Positions 1-6,260 of a stretch of DNA of 12,505 bases are shown here, piece by piece; within the stretch, counting starts at the first letter, position 1; each line of letters starts with the position of its first letter. Both the position numbers and the translations under genes were made by a program. The stretch is from the NCBI GenBank assembly GCA_900544845.1, contig UQWV01000053.1, positions 1 to 12,505 on the forward strand. The letters are read 5' to 3'. The DNA is from an uncultured Collinsella sp. (GTDB lineage: Bacteria; Actinomycetota; Coriobacteriia; Coriobacteriales; Coriobacteriaceae). The notes under the pieces are model-generated. The model was not told where the DNA came from. It saw only the letters and a program-made list of their open reading frames with translations, and made no database searches.

Positions 1-76
1 GCCTCCGTAGCTCAGGGGATAGAGCACCGCTCTCCTAAAGCGGGTGTCGACGGTTCGAATCCGCCCGGGGGCACCA
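1..76 (+). tRNA. tRNA-Arg (anticodon CCU), CCA encoded
   Basis: The cloverleaf folds fully: acceptor 1-7/66-72 with one T4-G69 wobble, D stem 10-13/22-25, anticodon stem 27-31/39-43, T loop TTCGAAT at 54-60. The seven-base loop CTCCTAA (32-38) places CCT at 34-36, which reads AGG arginine codons. The discriminator is A73 and CCA is encoded at 74-76. The T stem has one A50-C64 mismatch, also present in the right-hand partial copy, so it predates the insertion. The gene is the integration target: its 3' part from position 32 is repeated at 12056-12101. The left copy is whole, so the tRNA stays functional after insertion. Confidence 0.95.
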
Positions 77-77
77 G
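32..77. repeat. attL, left copy of the 46-bp attachment repeat
   Basis: Positions 32-77 match 12056-12101 without a difference. The match starts in the anticodon loop and runs through the T arm, acceptor stem and CCA to one base past the gene. This is the usual target segment for tyrosine integrases that use tRNA genes. Similarity stops at base 31/12055 and base 78/12102. Confidence 0.93.
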
Positions 78-85
78 AAGAAATT

Positions 86-121
86 GCAGGTCAGACGGTA
101 TAAATCGTCTGACCTGCTTTT
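86..121 (+). terminator. Rho-independent terminator after tRNA-Arg
   Basis: A 12-bp perfect stem (86-97 with 106-117) encloses an eight-base A/T-rich loop and is followed by TTTT. It lies nine bases after the tRNA. Because it is left of the element's unique DNA but right of attL, it is carried by the element rather than by the original chromosome. The right flank has its own related terminator. Confidence 0.85.
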
Positions 122-148
122 GTATAGATAGGGCTAAATAGACGATAG

Positions 149-170
149 AGGGGTGAAAAAGGGGTGAAAG
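149..170. repeat. Tandem 11-bp repeats, candidate left integrase arm sites
   Basis: AGGGGTGAAAA (149-159) is followed directly by AGGGGTGAAAG (160-170). The same motif family recurs near the right end at 11896-11949. A short motif repeated at one-helical-turn spacing near both ends of a tyrosine-recombinase element fits arm-type integrase binding sites. The assignment is inferred. Confidence 0.5.
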
Positions 171-190
171 AAAGTTCTATGATGAAAACA

Positions 191-219
191 GGGGGGTGCG
201 GACGATTTCTTGGACCGCG
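191..219 (+). repeat. IS3-family inverted end (transposase 3' side)
   Basis: The 13-bp outer block and 9-bp inner block match the opposite end exactly. The seven bases between them (204-210) differ. Confidence 0.8.
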
Positions 220-220
220 C

Positions 221-1438
221 CTAGGCGTATCCAAGCTTCCTGCGGTACTCCATCGGGCTCAGCCACCCGAGGGACTTCTTGATCCGCTCCTCACGATAGT
301 ACACGAGGTAGGCCTCGAGCCTTCCCATGAACTCCTCGGCCGTCACGCCCTCCCAGTCCCTGTAGTGGAAGAACTCGTTCTTGAGGCGCCCGAAGAAGCC
401 CTCGCAGGCCGAGTTGTCCGGGCTGCAGCCCTTCGCGGACATGCTCCTGACCAGGCCGTTCTCCTCGCAGATCCCGATCCACTCCGGCCAGCGGTAGTGG
501 CCGCCCCGGTCCGAGTGGATCGTCGTGCGCCCGCCCGCCGGCCTCGCCGCGCAGGCCTTGAGCAGGCTCGAGTTCGCGAGGCGCTTGTCGGGGTGCAGCC
601 CGATCGACCAGGCGACGGGCATCCCGTCGAAGCAGTCGACGATCGGGCTCAGGTAGACCTTCTCGCCGCCCGGGAGCCTGAACTCGGTGATGTCGGTGAG
701 CCACAGCCGGTTGGGCTCGTCGGCGCGGAACCTCCTGTTCACGAGGTTCTCCGGCGCCTTGGAGACCTCGCCGGCGTAGGAGCTGTAGCCCCGGGCGCGC
801 CTCTTGTTGTAGACGACCTCGAGGCCCTCCTCGCGCATCACGCGGGCCACGCGCTTCTCGCTGGCCCGGACGCCCTCGCGGCGCAGGCGCGCCCAGACGG
901 TGCGGTACCCCCAGCACCCCGAGCCCTCGCGGAAGATGCGCACCACGCGGTCGCGTATGTCGGCGTCGCGGTCGCGCGGCGCGGCGACGCGGGGCCTCCA
1001 ATACTCATAGGAGCTCTTCGATATCCTCAAGAAACCTGTGATCGAGCGGAGGGGCAGGGCGGTCGCCCGCCTCAATCTCTCGCCGAGCTCGCACTTGCTC
1101 CTGTTCGAGATCGAAGCCGGGTCCCACCCTTCCGCTTTTAGGTCGGCCAACACCGCCCTGAGCAGCAGGTTCTCTATCTGGTCCTCGTTGAGCCCGGCGA
1201 GCGGGCCGGTCGCCGGCGGGGCGTAGATCGACTTGTCGGGGCCCAAGCTGGCCTCCTTCCGTGGCGGTTTCCTCGCCCCGATTCTACAGCGCGCCCCGGT
1301 GTAGCTGTGCGGGAGGTGCCCCGTCGCCCACTTCTTGGCCGCGCCCACCGAGACCCCCGCGAACTTCGCGGCGGCGGTCGGCCCCATGCCGTCCTCCGTC
1401 GCCAGGAGGAAGAGCTCGACCTTCTCCCTGCTGTACAT
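221..1438 (-). CDS. IS3-family transposase (single-ORF form)
   Basis: A 405-aa DDE transposase that would cut and join the ends of the surrounding IS. The N-terminal 40 residues form a helix-turn-helix (GMGPTAAAKFAGVSVGAAKKW). Next come a HTH_21-like region (about 155-210, ending near YNKRRARGY) and an rve integrase core with D249 (WLTDITEF), D310 (HSDRGGHY) and E346 (NSACEGFFGRLKNEFF), a DD(35)E spacing typical of IS3. The start at 1438 was chosen because GGAGG lies five bases upstream. A longer in-frame start at 1486 would begin inside the right IR and lacks such a site. Most IS3 members need a -1 frameshift between orfA and orfB, but here both parts are in one uninterrupted frame. No damage is visible, so it may be active. 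Confidence 0.92.
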   Translation of the reverse strand: MYSREKVELFLLATEDGMGPTAAAKFAGVSVGAAKKWATGHLPHSYTGARCRIGARKPPRKEASLGPDKSIYAPPATGPLAGLNEDQIENLLLRAVLADLKAEGWDPASISNRSKCELGERLRRATALPLRSITGFLRISKSSYEYWRPRVAAPRDRDADIRDRVVRIFREGSGCWGYRTVWARLRREGVRASEKRVARVMREEGLEVVYNKRRARGYSSYAGEVSKAPENLVNRRFRADEPNRLWLTDITEFRLPGGEKVYLSPIVDCFDGMPVAWSIGLHPDKRLANSSLLKACAARPAGGRTTIHSDRGGHYRWPEWIGICEENGLVRSMSAKGCSPDNSACEGFFGRLKNEFFHYRDWEGVTAEEFMGRLEAYLVYYREERIKKSLGWLSPMEYRRKLGYA

Positions 1439-1462
1439 GCGAACCTCCAGTCCGGACCGCCC

Positions 1463-1491
1463 CGCGGTCCAACTTTCTGTCCGCACCCCCC
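1463..1491 (-). repeat. IS3-family inverted end (transposase 5' side)
   Basis: Read on the minus strand this matches 191-219 in the outer 13 and inner 9 bases. It lies directly upstream of the transposase ribosome-binding site, so it likely overlaps the transposase promoter. Confidence 0.8.
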
Positions 1492-1502
1492 AGCTCGCCT
1501 AC

Positions 1503-1527
1503 ATATTTCACTCCGATATTTCACCCA
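1503..1527. repeat. ATATTTCAC direct repeat, 13-bp period
   Basis: ATATTTCAC occurs at 1503-1511 and 1516-1524, the second continuing as CCC. Read on the other strand it resembles the GGGTGAAA motifs at both IME ends. It is probably the remainder of the left arm region, separated from 149-170 by the IS insertion. TCACCC at 1521-1526 can also pair with GGGTGA at 1606-1611, flanking the first stem-loop. Confidence 0.4.
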
Positions 1528-1534
1528 AATATCC

Positions 1535-1603
1535 GGTTTTCAACCCTTTCCACAGTCTGCGGGCTTATAAGAAGCCCTCCGACTATGGAAAGCGTTGAAA
1601 ACC
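1535..1603 (-). ncRNA. Candidate structured RNA, copy 1 (stem-loop H1)
   Basis: A 69-nt near-perfect hairpin. Pairs are 1535-1544/1594-1603 (10 bp), a C-C mismatch, 1546-1552/1586-1592 (7 bp), a C-A mismatch, 1554-1557/1581-1584 (4 bp), a symmetric 3x3 internal loop (1558-1560 against 1578-1580) and 1561-1566/1572-1577 (6 bp) with a five-base loop. On the minus strand the internal loop is GGA facing GCA between GUC/GAC and GGG/CCC helices, so it can form G-A pairs. It is homologous to the stem-loop at 1622-1709. It lies downstream of the specificity gene in the same direction, so it could be a 3' UTR element. An inert palindromic repeat is the main alternative. Confidence 0.5.
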
Positions 1604-1621
1604 TAGGGTGACGTTGCTGTG

Positions 1622-1709
1622 AGAAGGGCGAGTTTCCAACAGCCCCCGGTGTCTCCGGGTTACACTTGGGACCCTCCGACACCGAGGACCGTTGAAAACT
1701 CGCCCTTCT
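1622..1709 (-). ncRNA. Candidate structured RNA, copy 2 (stem-loop H2)
   Basis: An 88-nt stem-loop starting two bases after the specificity-subunit stop codon. The outer arms 1622-1640/1691-1709 pair over 19 positions with one mismatch. After a loosely paired stretch come 1647-1653/1678-1684 (7 bp), a 3x3 internal loop (1654-1656 against 1675-1677; GGA/GGA on the minus strand), and 1657-1660/1671-1674 (4 bp) with a ten-base loop. GTTGAAAAC and CCCTCCGAC are shared with copy 1 in the same places, whereas the stem sequences differ in a paired way. It could act as terminator or mRNA 3' stabiliser for the restriction-modification operon, but has no U-run. Confidence 0.5.
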
Positions 1710-1710
1710 G

Positions 1711-2802
1711 CTAGGCAGGCATTTTTTCTAAGTAGGCCAGTTGCTTCAGAAGCAGCTGGAGAGTAATTGACATTCCAAATATTTCCATGAAAGTGAAGTC
1801 TGGCTCGCCACCGTTTACAGAGGGAAGCATAATTGCCTGGCGTGCCATCCTTGTAGCATTGAACTTGTACAGATAGCCAAACTTGCTCTTTTGCTGCTGG
1901 ATGGCGACTTTTAGGAAGAGGTAGATAAACTCGTTGCCCTTGTTGTTCTTGACGTGAAAGCGTTTAACGTCATCGGAAAAAATGCACTCATAGGGGTGGT
2001 AGAACCCAAGGCAGACGCCATTACCGTTATAGTTCACGCCAAGGACATTGTTGTCGAGCGACGAATTCTTATCAGCCGTAAAACCGGCAATCCCGTTGCT
2101 ATTGTCAAGCGCCCCAATAAACGGTCGTCTTCCATACTTTCGGTTACGAGATTCCAAGCGCCTCCCGGAACGAATGTCGAATATTTGGCTGATTGAGTAC
2201 GATTTCCAATCTCTTTCGTGCAGTGAGGAGTGGTCGAACTCGGGGTTATTTACTCTCTCTCTCTCGATGGAGGCGATGCGCTTCATCAGGAATTCGCGGC
2301 AGCGCTGGACTTGAATGGCTTCTCGCTCGCGGATGTAATCCTCCATGAACTGCCAATCGGGATTGCTGGACTCATCGATGGGAAGCATTACTCGTAGCAA
2401 ATTGAGCCGTTTTAGGCTGATCGACCTTCCGTGGCCGAATAGCGTTCGCTGTTTAGAAATGGATGCGGCCACGAATTGCATGGCATATCTTGAGAGGTTC
2501 CCGATTGAGTCTCTTGGCCTTAAGTCCGTTACGTGGGTGTCGAGAGCGAACTCCATTGGTTGGTAGTACGCGAGACCCGCCCCGCCATCGCCGTCGTTGT
2601 TTAGAGTGATGGCGTGGCCACGATGAAGTCTTTCGTTTGGGATAGAGACAAAAGCCTTTACGCCGTTGTCGCAGTTGCGAGCGGAAATAAGTGGAACGTC
2701 TCCGACCTGAAGAGAGGTCATGTTTTTCTCGGTGCCGCGAGCCGGTTGAAATAAATCCGAGATTTTAAAGGGTGCCCAATCCCTGTTATTCAAATCGAGC
2801 AT
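1711..2802 (-). CDS. Restriction-modification specificity subunit (HsdS/BcgIB-like)
   Basis: A 363-aa DNA-recognition subunit. It is built as a tandem duplication: target-recognition half 1 (about 1-150, beginning DWAPFKISDLF and ending LPIDESSNPDWQFMEDYI), a central helix (151-185), half 2 (about 199-340, beginning DWKSYSISQIF and ending LPSVNGGEPDFTFMEIFG) and a C-terminal helix. Two recognition domains separated by conserved helices imply a bipartite target. The start at 2802 has GAGGAGG just upstream; the longer start at 2835 lacks this. It overlaps the end of the nuclease/methyltransferase gene by 17 bp, implying translational coupling. Size matches the B subunit of BcgI (about 39 kDa) and is shorter than many type I HsdS proteins. 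GC content is below that of the mobility genes. Confidence 0.85.
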   Translation of the reverse strand: MLDLNNRDWAPFKISDLFQPARGTEKNMTSLQVGDVPLISARNCDNGVKAFVSIPNERLHRGHAITLNNDGDGGAGLAYYQPMEFALDTHVTDLRPRDSIGNLSRYAMQFVAASISKQRTLFGHGRSISLKRLNLLRVMLPIDESSNPDWQFMEDYIREREAIQVQRCREFLMKRIASIERERVNNPEFDHSSLHERDWKSYSISQIFDIRSGRRLESRNRKYGRRPFIGALDNSNGIAGFTADKNSSLDNNVLGVNYNGNGVCLGFYHPYECIFSDDVKRFHVKNNKGNEFIYLFLKVAIQQQKSKFGYLYKFNATRMARQAIMLPSVNGGEPDFTFMEIFGMSITLQLLLKQLAYLEKMPA

Positions 2803-4711
2803 CGGGGCCCTCCTCGAAGAGATAGCTACGACCATGAGAAACCATGTCTAGCTGGAATGTTAGATAATCGGCTATTGCCTTCTCGAAATCCTCTTCGGTA
2901 GGTATCTCGTCGTTGAAGTAATAGAAGCTGTGCAGCCACTCGTCATCTGGCTTGACGGTCGAGCTGACGCAGAATTTCGATGGGGCGTCTTCGCGGCCGT
3001 TCCAAACGTCAAGAAGATGCTGCTTTCTGTCCTTTGCAGAGTCGCCTTCGACCAGGCCGACGTGCGCCCTTACCTCATAGCCATCATCCCTAAAGTCGAT
3101 GAAACGGCATTCCTTTTCAGGGTCATGTGGTTCGCCGGCGGTGAACACGGCTATGACGGGATTCGTTCCGACCCCATAGAATGTATCGGTGTTGCACGTA
3201 ATAACGCCTTCGAGGGTGTGATGCTTGAGGATGGAGACCTTGAACTCCTTCTCGGCTTTGCTTTTTCCGGTCATGGATGATTGCGGAACGATGACCGCCG
3301 CTCTCGCACCTATTGTGAGAGAGTCGAGAAGACGTTCCACAAAAGATAGCTCGTATTGGCTTGGATCCGCTTTGGTTCCTTGGCTGTATGGAGGATTCAT
3401 CAGCCCGACAGTTGCCCCTTTGAGCTGTATCTGGGCCGGGTTTTGCTTGAGGAAATCGCAGCATTCGAGGTTACTGTTTCCGTCTCGCCTAAGAATCATG
3501 TTTGCAGCCGCGACTGCAAACATGTTGCTTTGGAGCTCGATGCCGTGAAGGCGCTTTTTCTTAATGTCTTTGCGTTGCTGCTCGCTGGTTGCAGAAGAAA
3601 GCATGCGATGCATGGCGGCAATGAGAAATCCCGCCGTTCCGCATGTTGGGTCAAGCACCGTATCTGTAGGCTTAACATCAACGAGCTCACACATAAGGTC
3701 GCAGATGTGCTTTGGCGTGAGTACGATGCCGAGTGTTTGGCCGTCCCCGCCGGAATAGCTCATAAACTCGCCGTAAAAGCGACCTATGAAGTCTTCAGAA
3801 GTCTGCTGGTACTTGATGCTTTTGAAAACGTGTTCGTTAAGGAAGTTCGTGTAGTAGTGCAACGGGGTCATCCCTAGGGTGTCATTGACCTCGTTTAAGC
3901 GAAAGCTTGTTTGAACAATGCCGAACTCAGCAAGAAGCTTGTTTTTCTTCACATCTGGCCCGACGTTGGAGCGCGTGAGTCTTCCACGAATGGCGTTCAT
4001 CAGCTTATCGCCGTCGCGCATGCCTTCGGTCTGGTCCCCGGTAAGAGAATCGATTGAGAATCCGCCGTATTCGATTTCATCCAAAGCTAGAAGAATCCCC
4101 GCTACCACAAGAGCCTTGTCTTGGTCCTTGATGGAGCCGTAGGTGCGAAGATATTCGTGAAGCTCTGCCGCATCCTTGAGAATTTGTTCGGTGGTCTTCT
4201 CGACGTCGGTTGGTTCGTCAAGAACATACCGTGTGTAGTATTCAACGATGTTGCTCGGTGAGAGCCAAGTGAACGATTCGAGGTCTGGGAGCCTCTTGTA
4301 GCCTTCTCGGTCATTCACGAACACGGGAGATATGGTGTGATGCTTGGAGTCCCCTGAAACCCCAACGGCGAAGACCTCAGTGAAAGGGCTCTTCTTTGCG
4401 ATGTGCGAGGCGTAGTGATAGGCACCGTTGACGGCATAATCGGTAACGGCCTCGGTGCTCATGTCGAGGATGTCAGAATCTGTTAGCTTTTCATGTCGGC
4501 TCTGGCTCGCCTTATCTTCGATGACAAGAACAAAGCGGCCAATTTTCGAAACGTATTCAGGATAGCCAGCGTTTCCCGTTCCGCGCTTGGATGCGTCCTT
4601 GAGGGCGTTGTCGATTTCTTTGATGCTGCTCCCCTGTGATGTGAACTCAATATCACATTCGGTGAGCCTGTCGGCAACCCAAAGGTCGAGTGCGGTTTCT
4701 TTCCTGGCCAT
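2786..4711 (-). CDS. Fused restriction nuclease / N6-adenine methyltransferase (BcgIA-like)
   Basis: A 641-aa protein joining cutting and methylating activities. The N-terminal region has a PD-(D/E)xK pattern: P51-E52, then E65-D66-K67 in RFVLVIEDKAS. A helical region follows, then an N6-DNA methylase domain with TPKHICDLM (332-340), the AdoMet motif I DPTCGTAGFL (354-363; Ala replaces the usual second Gly) and the catalytic NPPY (439-442). A separate specificity gene follows and there is no HsdR translocase, so the arrangement is that of BcgI-type (type IIB/IIG) systems, in which A is about 72 kDa. Start 4711 is preceded by AAAGGA, and an upstream in-frame start at 4846 crosses the proposed promoter. 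Lower GC than the mobility genes suggests separate acquisition. A methylase-only orphan is the alternative if the nuclease residues are inactive. Confidence 0.85.
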   Translation of the reverse strand: MARKETALDLWVADRLTECDIEFTSQGSSIKEIDNALKDASKRGTGNAGYPEYVSKIGRFVLVIEDKASQSRHEKLTDSDILDMSTEAVTDYAVNGAYHYASHIAKKSPFTEVFAVGVSGDSKHHTISPVFVNDREGYKRLPDLESFTWLSPSNIVEYYTRYVLDEPTDVEKTTEQILKDAAELHEYLRTYGSIKDQDKALVVAGILLALDEIEYGGFSIDSLTGDQTEGMRDGDKLMNAIRGRLTRSNVGPDVKKNKLLAEFGIVQTSFRLNEVNDTLGMTPLHYYTNFLNEHVFKSIKYQQTSEDFIGRFYGEFMSYSGGDGQTLGIVLTPKHICDLMCELVDVKPTDTVLDPTCGTAGFLIAAMHRMLSSATSEQQRKDIKKKRLHGIELQSNMFAVAAANMILRRDGNSNLECCDFLKQNPAQIQLKGATVGLMNPPYSQGTKADPSQYELSFVERLLDSLTIGARAAVIVPQSSMTGKSKAEKEFKVSILKHHTLEGVITCNTDTFYGVGTNPVIAVFTAGEPHDPEKECRFIDFRDDGYEVRAHVGLVEGDSAKDRKQHLLDVWNGREDAPSKFCVSSTVKPDDEWLHSFYYFNDEIPTEEDFEKAIADYLTFQLDMVSHGRSYLFEEGPDARFE

Positions 4712-4780
4712 GTGAAATCCTTTGATAACGAGCTGGTGCGAATTGAATCGCGACAAAGATATCCAACAGTTTAACCTCCG

Positions 4781-4809
4781 GCTATAGAGCAAAGGAAAAC
4801 TACTTCCAA
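4781..4809 (-). promoter_or_regulatory. Candidate promoter of the restriction-modification operon
   Basis: On the minus strand TTGGAA (4809-4804), a 17-base spacer and TATAGC (4786-4781) resemble a sigma-70-type promoter. It would give a leader of roughly 60-70 bases before the start at 4711, and is separate from the mobilization operon, which ends at the terminator near 5268. Confidence 0.4.
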
Positions 4810-4852
4810 TCGGAATTATCGAACGGTAGCGATTCAAGGTTGTCACGTAGCG

Positions 4853-5162
4853 ATCGGCCTTGAGGCCGATGGGTCCCGCTTATGGGCGGGACCCCCGCGA
4901 CGCATAGCGTCGCTCTCGCTGCGGCTCCCTGGCAACGCTCCCCAGGGTCGCGTTTCGTCCGCCTCCGCTCACGCCGGCCCCACCCGCCGAACGGCTTCGC
5001 TCGATGGCTTCCAGAAGTCGCCATCGCTCCGCCGTGGTCGCCGGGCGGGGCCTCTCGCGCCGGGTCGCCGAGCACCGTCGTGCGACACTCCCCATGGGTC
5101 GCGTCTCCTCGGCGTCGACTCAACCGGCGCTCACCTGCCTGGGCTCGCGTTGCCTTGGCAAC
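4853..5162. other. Gene-free GC-rich stretch with serial hairpins
   Basis: The gap between the methyltransferase start and the relaxase stop is about 600 bp. Perfect short hairpins follow one another: 4853-4859/4864-4870, 4871-4879/4886-4894, 4897-4903/4907-4913, 4927-4932/4942-4947, 5002-5008/5020-5026 and 5149-5154/5157-5162. Open frames on both strands here are low-complexity Arg/Pro/Ala translations without ribosome sites. Density of hairpins next to a relaxase gene fits an oriT-flanking or single-strand-origin region. Which hairpin does what cannot be read from the sequence. Confidence 0.5.
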
Positions 5163-5178
5163 CGGCTCGCTCCGTGCA

Positions 5179-5216
5179 GGCAAGATATGGATTCCGTTGC
5201 ACGGAATCATCTTGCC
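5179..5216. other. Candidate origin of transfer (oriT) with nic motif
   Basis: GGCAAGAT (5179-5186) pairs with ATCTTGCC (5209-5216), and GATTCCGT (5190-5197) with ACGGAATC (5201-5208). The loop is TGC and ATG bulges on the left. The right arm reads CATCTTG|CCC, close to the YATCCTG|Y nic consensus known for IncP-type (MOBP) plasmids, giving a predicted nick between 5214 and 5215 on the plus strand. The left arm carries the same motif on the minus strand (ATATCTTGCC), so strand choice is uncertain. It lies about 100 bp beyond the end of the relaxase gene. Position, inverted repeat and nic likeness support the call. Confidence 0.5.
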
Positions 5217-5267
5217 CGCCTGCGGCGGGGCGGCGAACCGCTCCGAGGTCGCTCTCGCCGAAGGGCT

Positions 5268-5303
5268 AAAAGAAAAGGCCGGGACGCCTGTTGCGTCCCG
5301 GCC
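5268..5303 (-). terminator. Rho-independent terminator of the mobilization operon
   Basis: An 11-bp perfect stem (5277-5287 with 5293-5303; loop CTGTT) is followed on the minus strand by TTTTCTTTT. It begins eight bases after the relaxase stop codon and separates the mobilization operon from the oriT region. Confidence 0.9.
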
Positions 5304-5311
5304 CCAAGAGC

Positions 5312-6250
5312 TCAGTCGTCGCGCCCGTTCTGATTCTCCAGCGCCTTTCGCTCAAGCTCCCAGAACGCCCGCATCGCCGTCGCTATCCCGCGCAGCGTGA
5401 AGCGGACGGTGATGCCGGTCGAGCGGTCGACGGCGAAACCGAGCCTTCCGCCGTTGACCTTCCTCACGGCCCCGAGCGACTTCGAGGGGAAGCGGTACTG
5501 GAGGCTCCCGCCCTTGGACTTGGCGAGCTCGATGCCGTCCCGCCTGAGCCGCCGCTCAAGCTCGCCCATCCGGTCAGGGCAGTCGCGCATGCGCCCGACC
5601 TCCTCGATCCGGCGGGCGACCGCGACGCGGATGCGGGCGTTCTCCGAGCGCTCGGCCTGCCCCTTTCGGGCCATGTCGCGCTCTTCCGTGCCGGGTTGCC
5701 TCGCGTGGACGCGCGAGTTGGCCTTGCCGCGCTCAAGCTGCCTGAGGCCGTACCTTTCGTCCAGGGTACGGACGGTCTTCACGCGTGATGCCGCCGCCTT
5801 CCGGGCGGGGCCCTCGTCGAGCCTTCGGCCGGTTTCCAGATCACTGCGGTTGATGCCGAGGTGCACGGCGTAGCGGTCAGTGGCGTCCGCGCGGCAGCGC
5901 TCGCGGTGCAGCACCATCACGACTTCCTGGTTGGGGTAGCGCTCGGCCGCGTACTCCCTCGCGTAGCGCATGCACAGCTCCGGCGTCATCTTCCCGCCGT
6001 TGAGGTCGCACTCGTCTGGGAGGAACCCGAGTATCTGGTGCTGCATGTAGGTGCACCTGGCACCGGCCTTGCCGGGCCTGTCGTGACCCATGGCCGCCCT
6101 CGTGTCCGCCATCTCCTGAAACCAGCGGTCATCGTCGATGATGTTCTGCGTGCCGTGGGCGAGCGCCTTGTCGCGGTCCCAGGAGAGGTAATCCCTGAGT
6201 CTCGCGAGGTGCCTCTCGCTGCAGACGCTCGTCTGCTTTATCGCCGTCAT
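5312..6250 (-). CDS. Relaxase, MOBP-type (MobA/VirD2 family), altered HUH motif
   Basis: A 312-aa protein expected to nick oriT and pilot the strand into the recipient. The N-terminal part matches the relaxase/mobilization nuclease pattern: candidate catalytic Tyr21 in LRDYLSWDRDKALAHGTQN, YMQHQILGF (68-76), TPELCMRYAREYAAERYP, then LHRERC...TDRYAVHLGINRSDLETGRRL. By alignment to the classical TDNLHIHIAIN motif, H115, H130 and N134 are kept but the middle His is Ala128. The spacing after H115 is also longer. The C-terminal half (about 165-312) is charged and of unknown role. GGAGG five bases before 6250 overlaps the coupling-protein stop. At 312 aa it is short for a MOBP relaxase. It may be a variant family with other metal ligands. 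Confidence 0.8.
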   Translation of the reverse strand: MTAIKQTSVCSERHLARLRDYLSWDRDKALAHGTQNIIDDDRWFQEMADTRAAMGHDRPGKAGARCTYMQHQILGFLPDECDLNGGKMTPELCMRYAREYAAERYPNQEVVMVLHRERCRADATDRYAVHLGINRSDLETGRRLDEGPARKAAASRVKTVRTLDERYGLRQLERGKANSRVHARQPGTEERDMARKGQAERSENARIRVAVARRIEEVGRMRDCPDRMGELERRLRRDGIELAKSKGGSLQYRFPSKSLGAVRKVNGGRLGFAVDRSTGITVRFTLRGIATAMRAFWELERKALENQNGRDD

Positions 6251-6260
6251 GGTCGCCTCC

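Larger units (their letters stand above)
191..1491 (-). mobile_element. IS3-family insertion sequence, about 1.3 kb
   Basis: A single transposase gene lies between imperfect 29-bp inverted ends (191-219 and 1463-1491). Each end reads GGGGGGTGCGGAC, seven variable bases, then TGGACCGCG. Length and the DD(35)E transposase fit the IS3 family. No 3-4 bp target duplication is visible at the proposed edges (left flank ends AAACA, right flank begins AGCTC). It sits between two groups of TTTCACC/GGGTGAAA repeats, so it probably interrupted the left arm region of the IME. Confidence 0.85.

Noticed and set aside
164..1141. 325-aa plus-strand frame across the IS
   Set aside because: Antisense shadow of the transposase and it crosses the IS boundary.
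1622..1709. Inverted repeats for phase-variable inversion of the specificity gene
   Set aside because: The arms flank only 50 bp outside the gene and no partner repeat or second specificity cassette is in the window.
1535..1709. CRISPR array
   Set aside because: Only two long palindromic units of different length, no regular spacers and no cas genes.
4800..5400. Open frames of 136 and 172 aa on both strands of the GC-rich gap
   Set aside because: Low-complexity Arg/Pro/Ala sequences that overlap each other, the hairpins, the oriT candidate and the terminator. They lack convincing ribosome sites and domain features.
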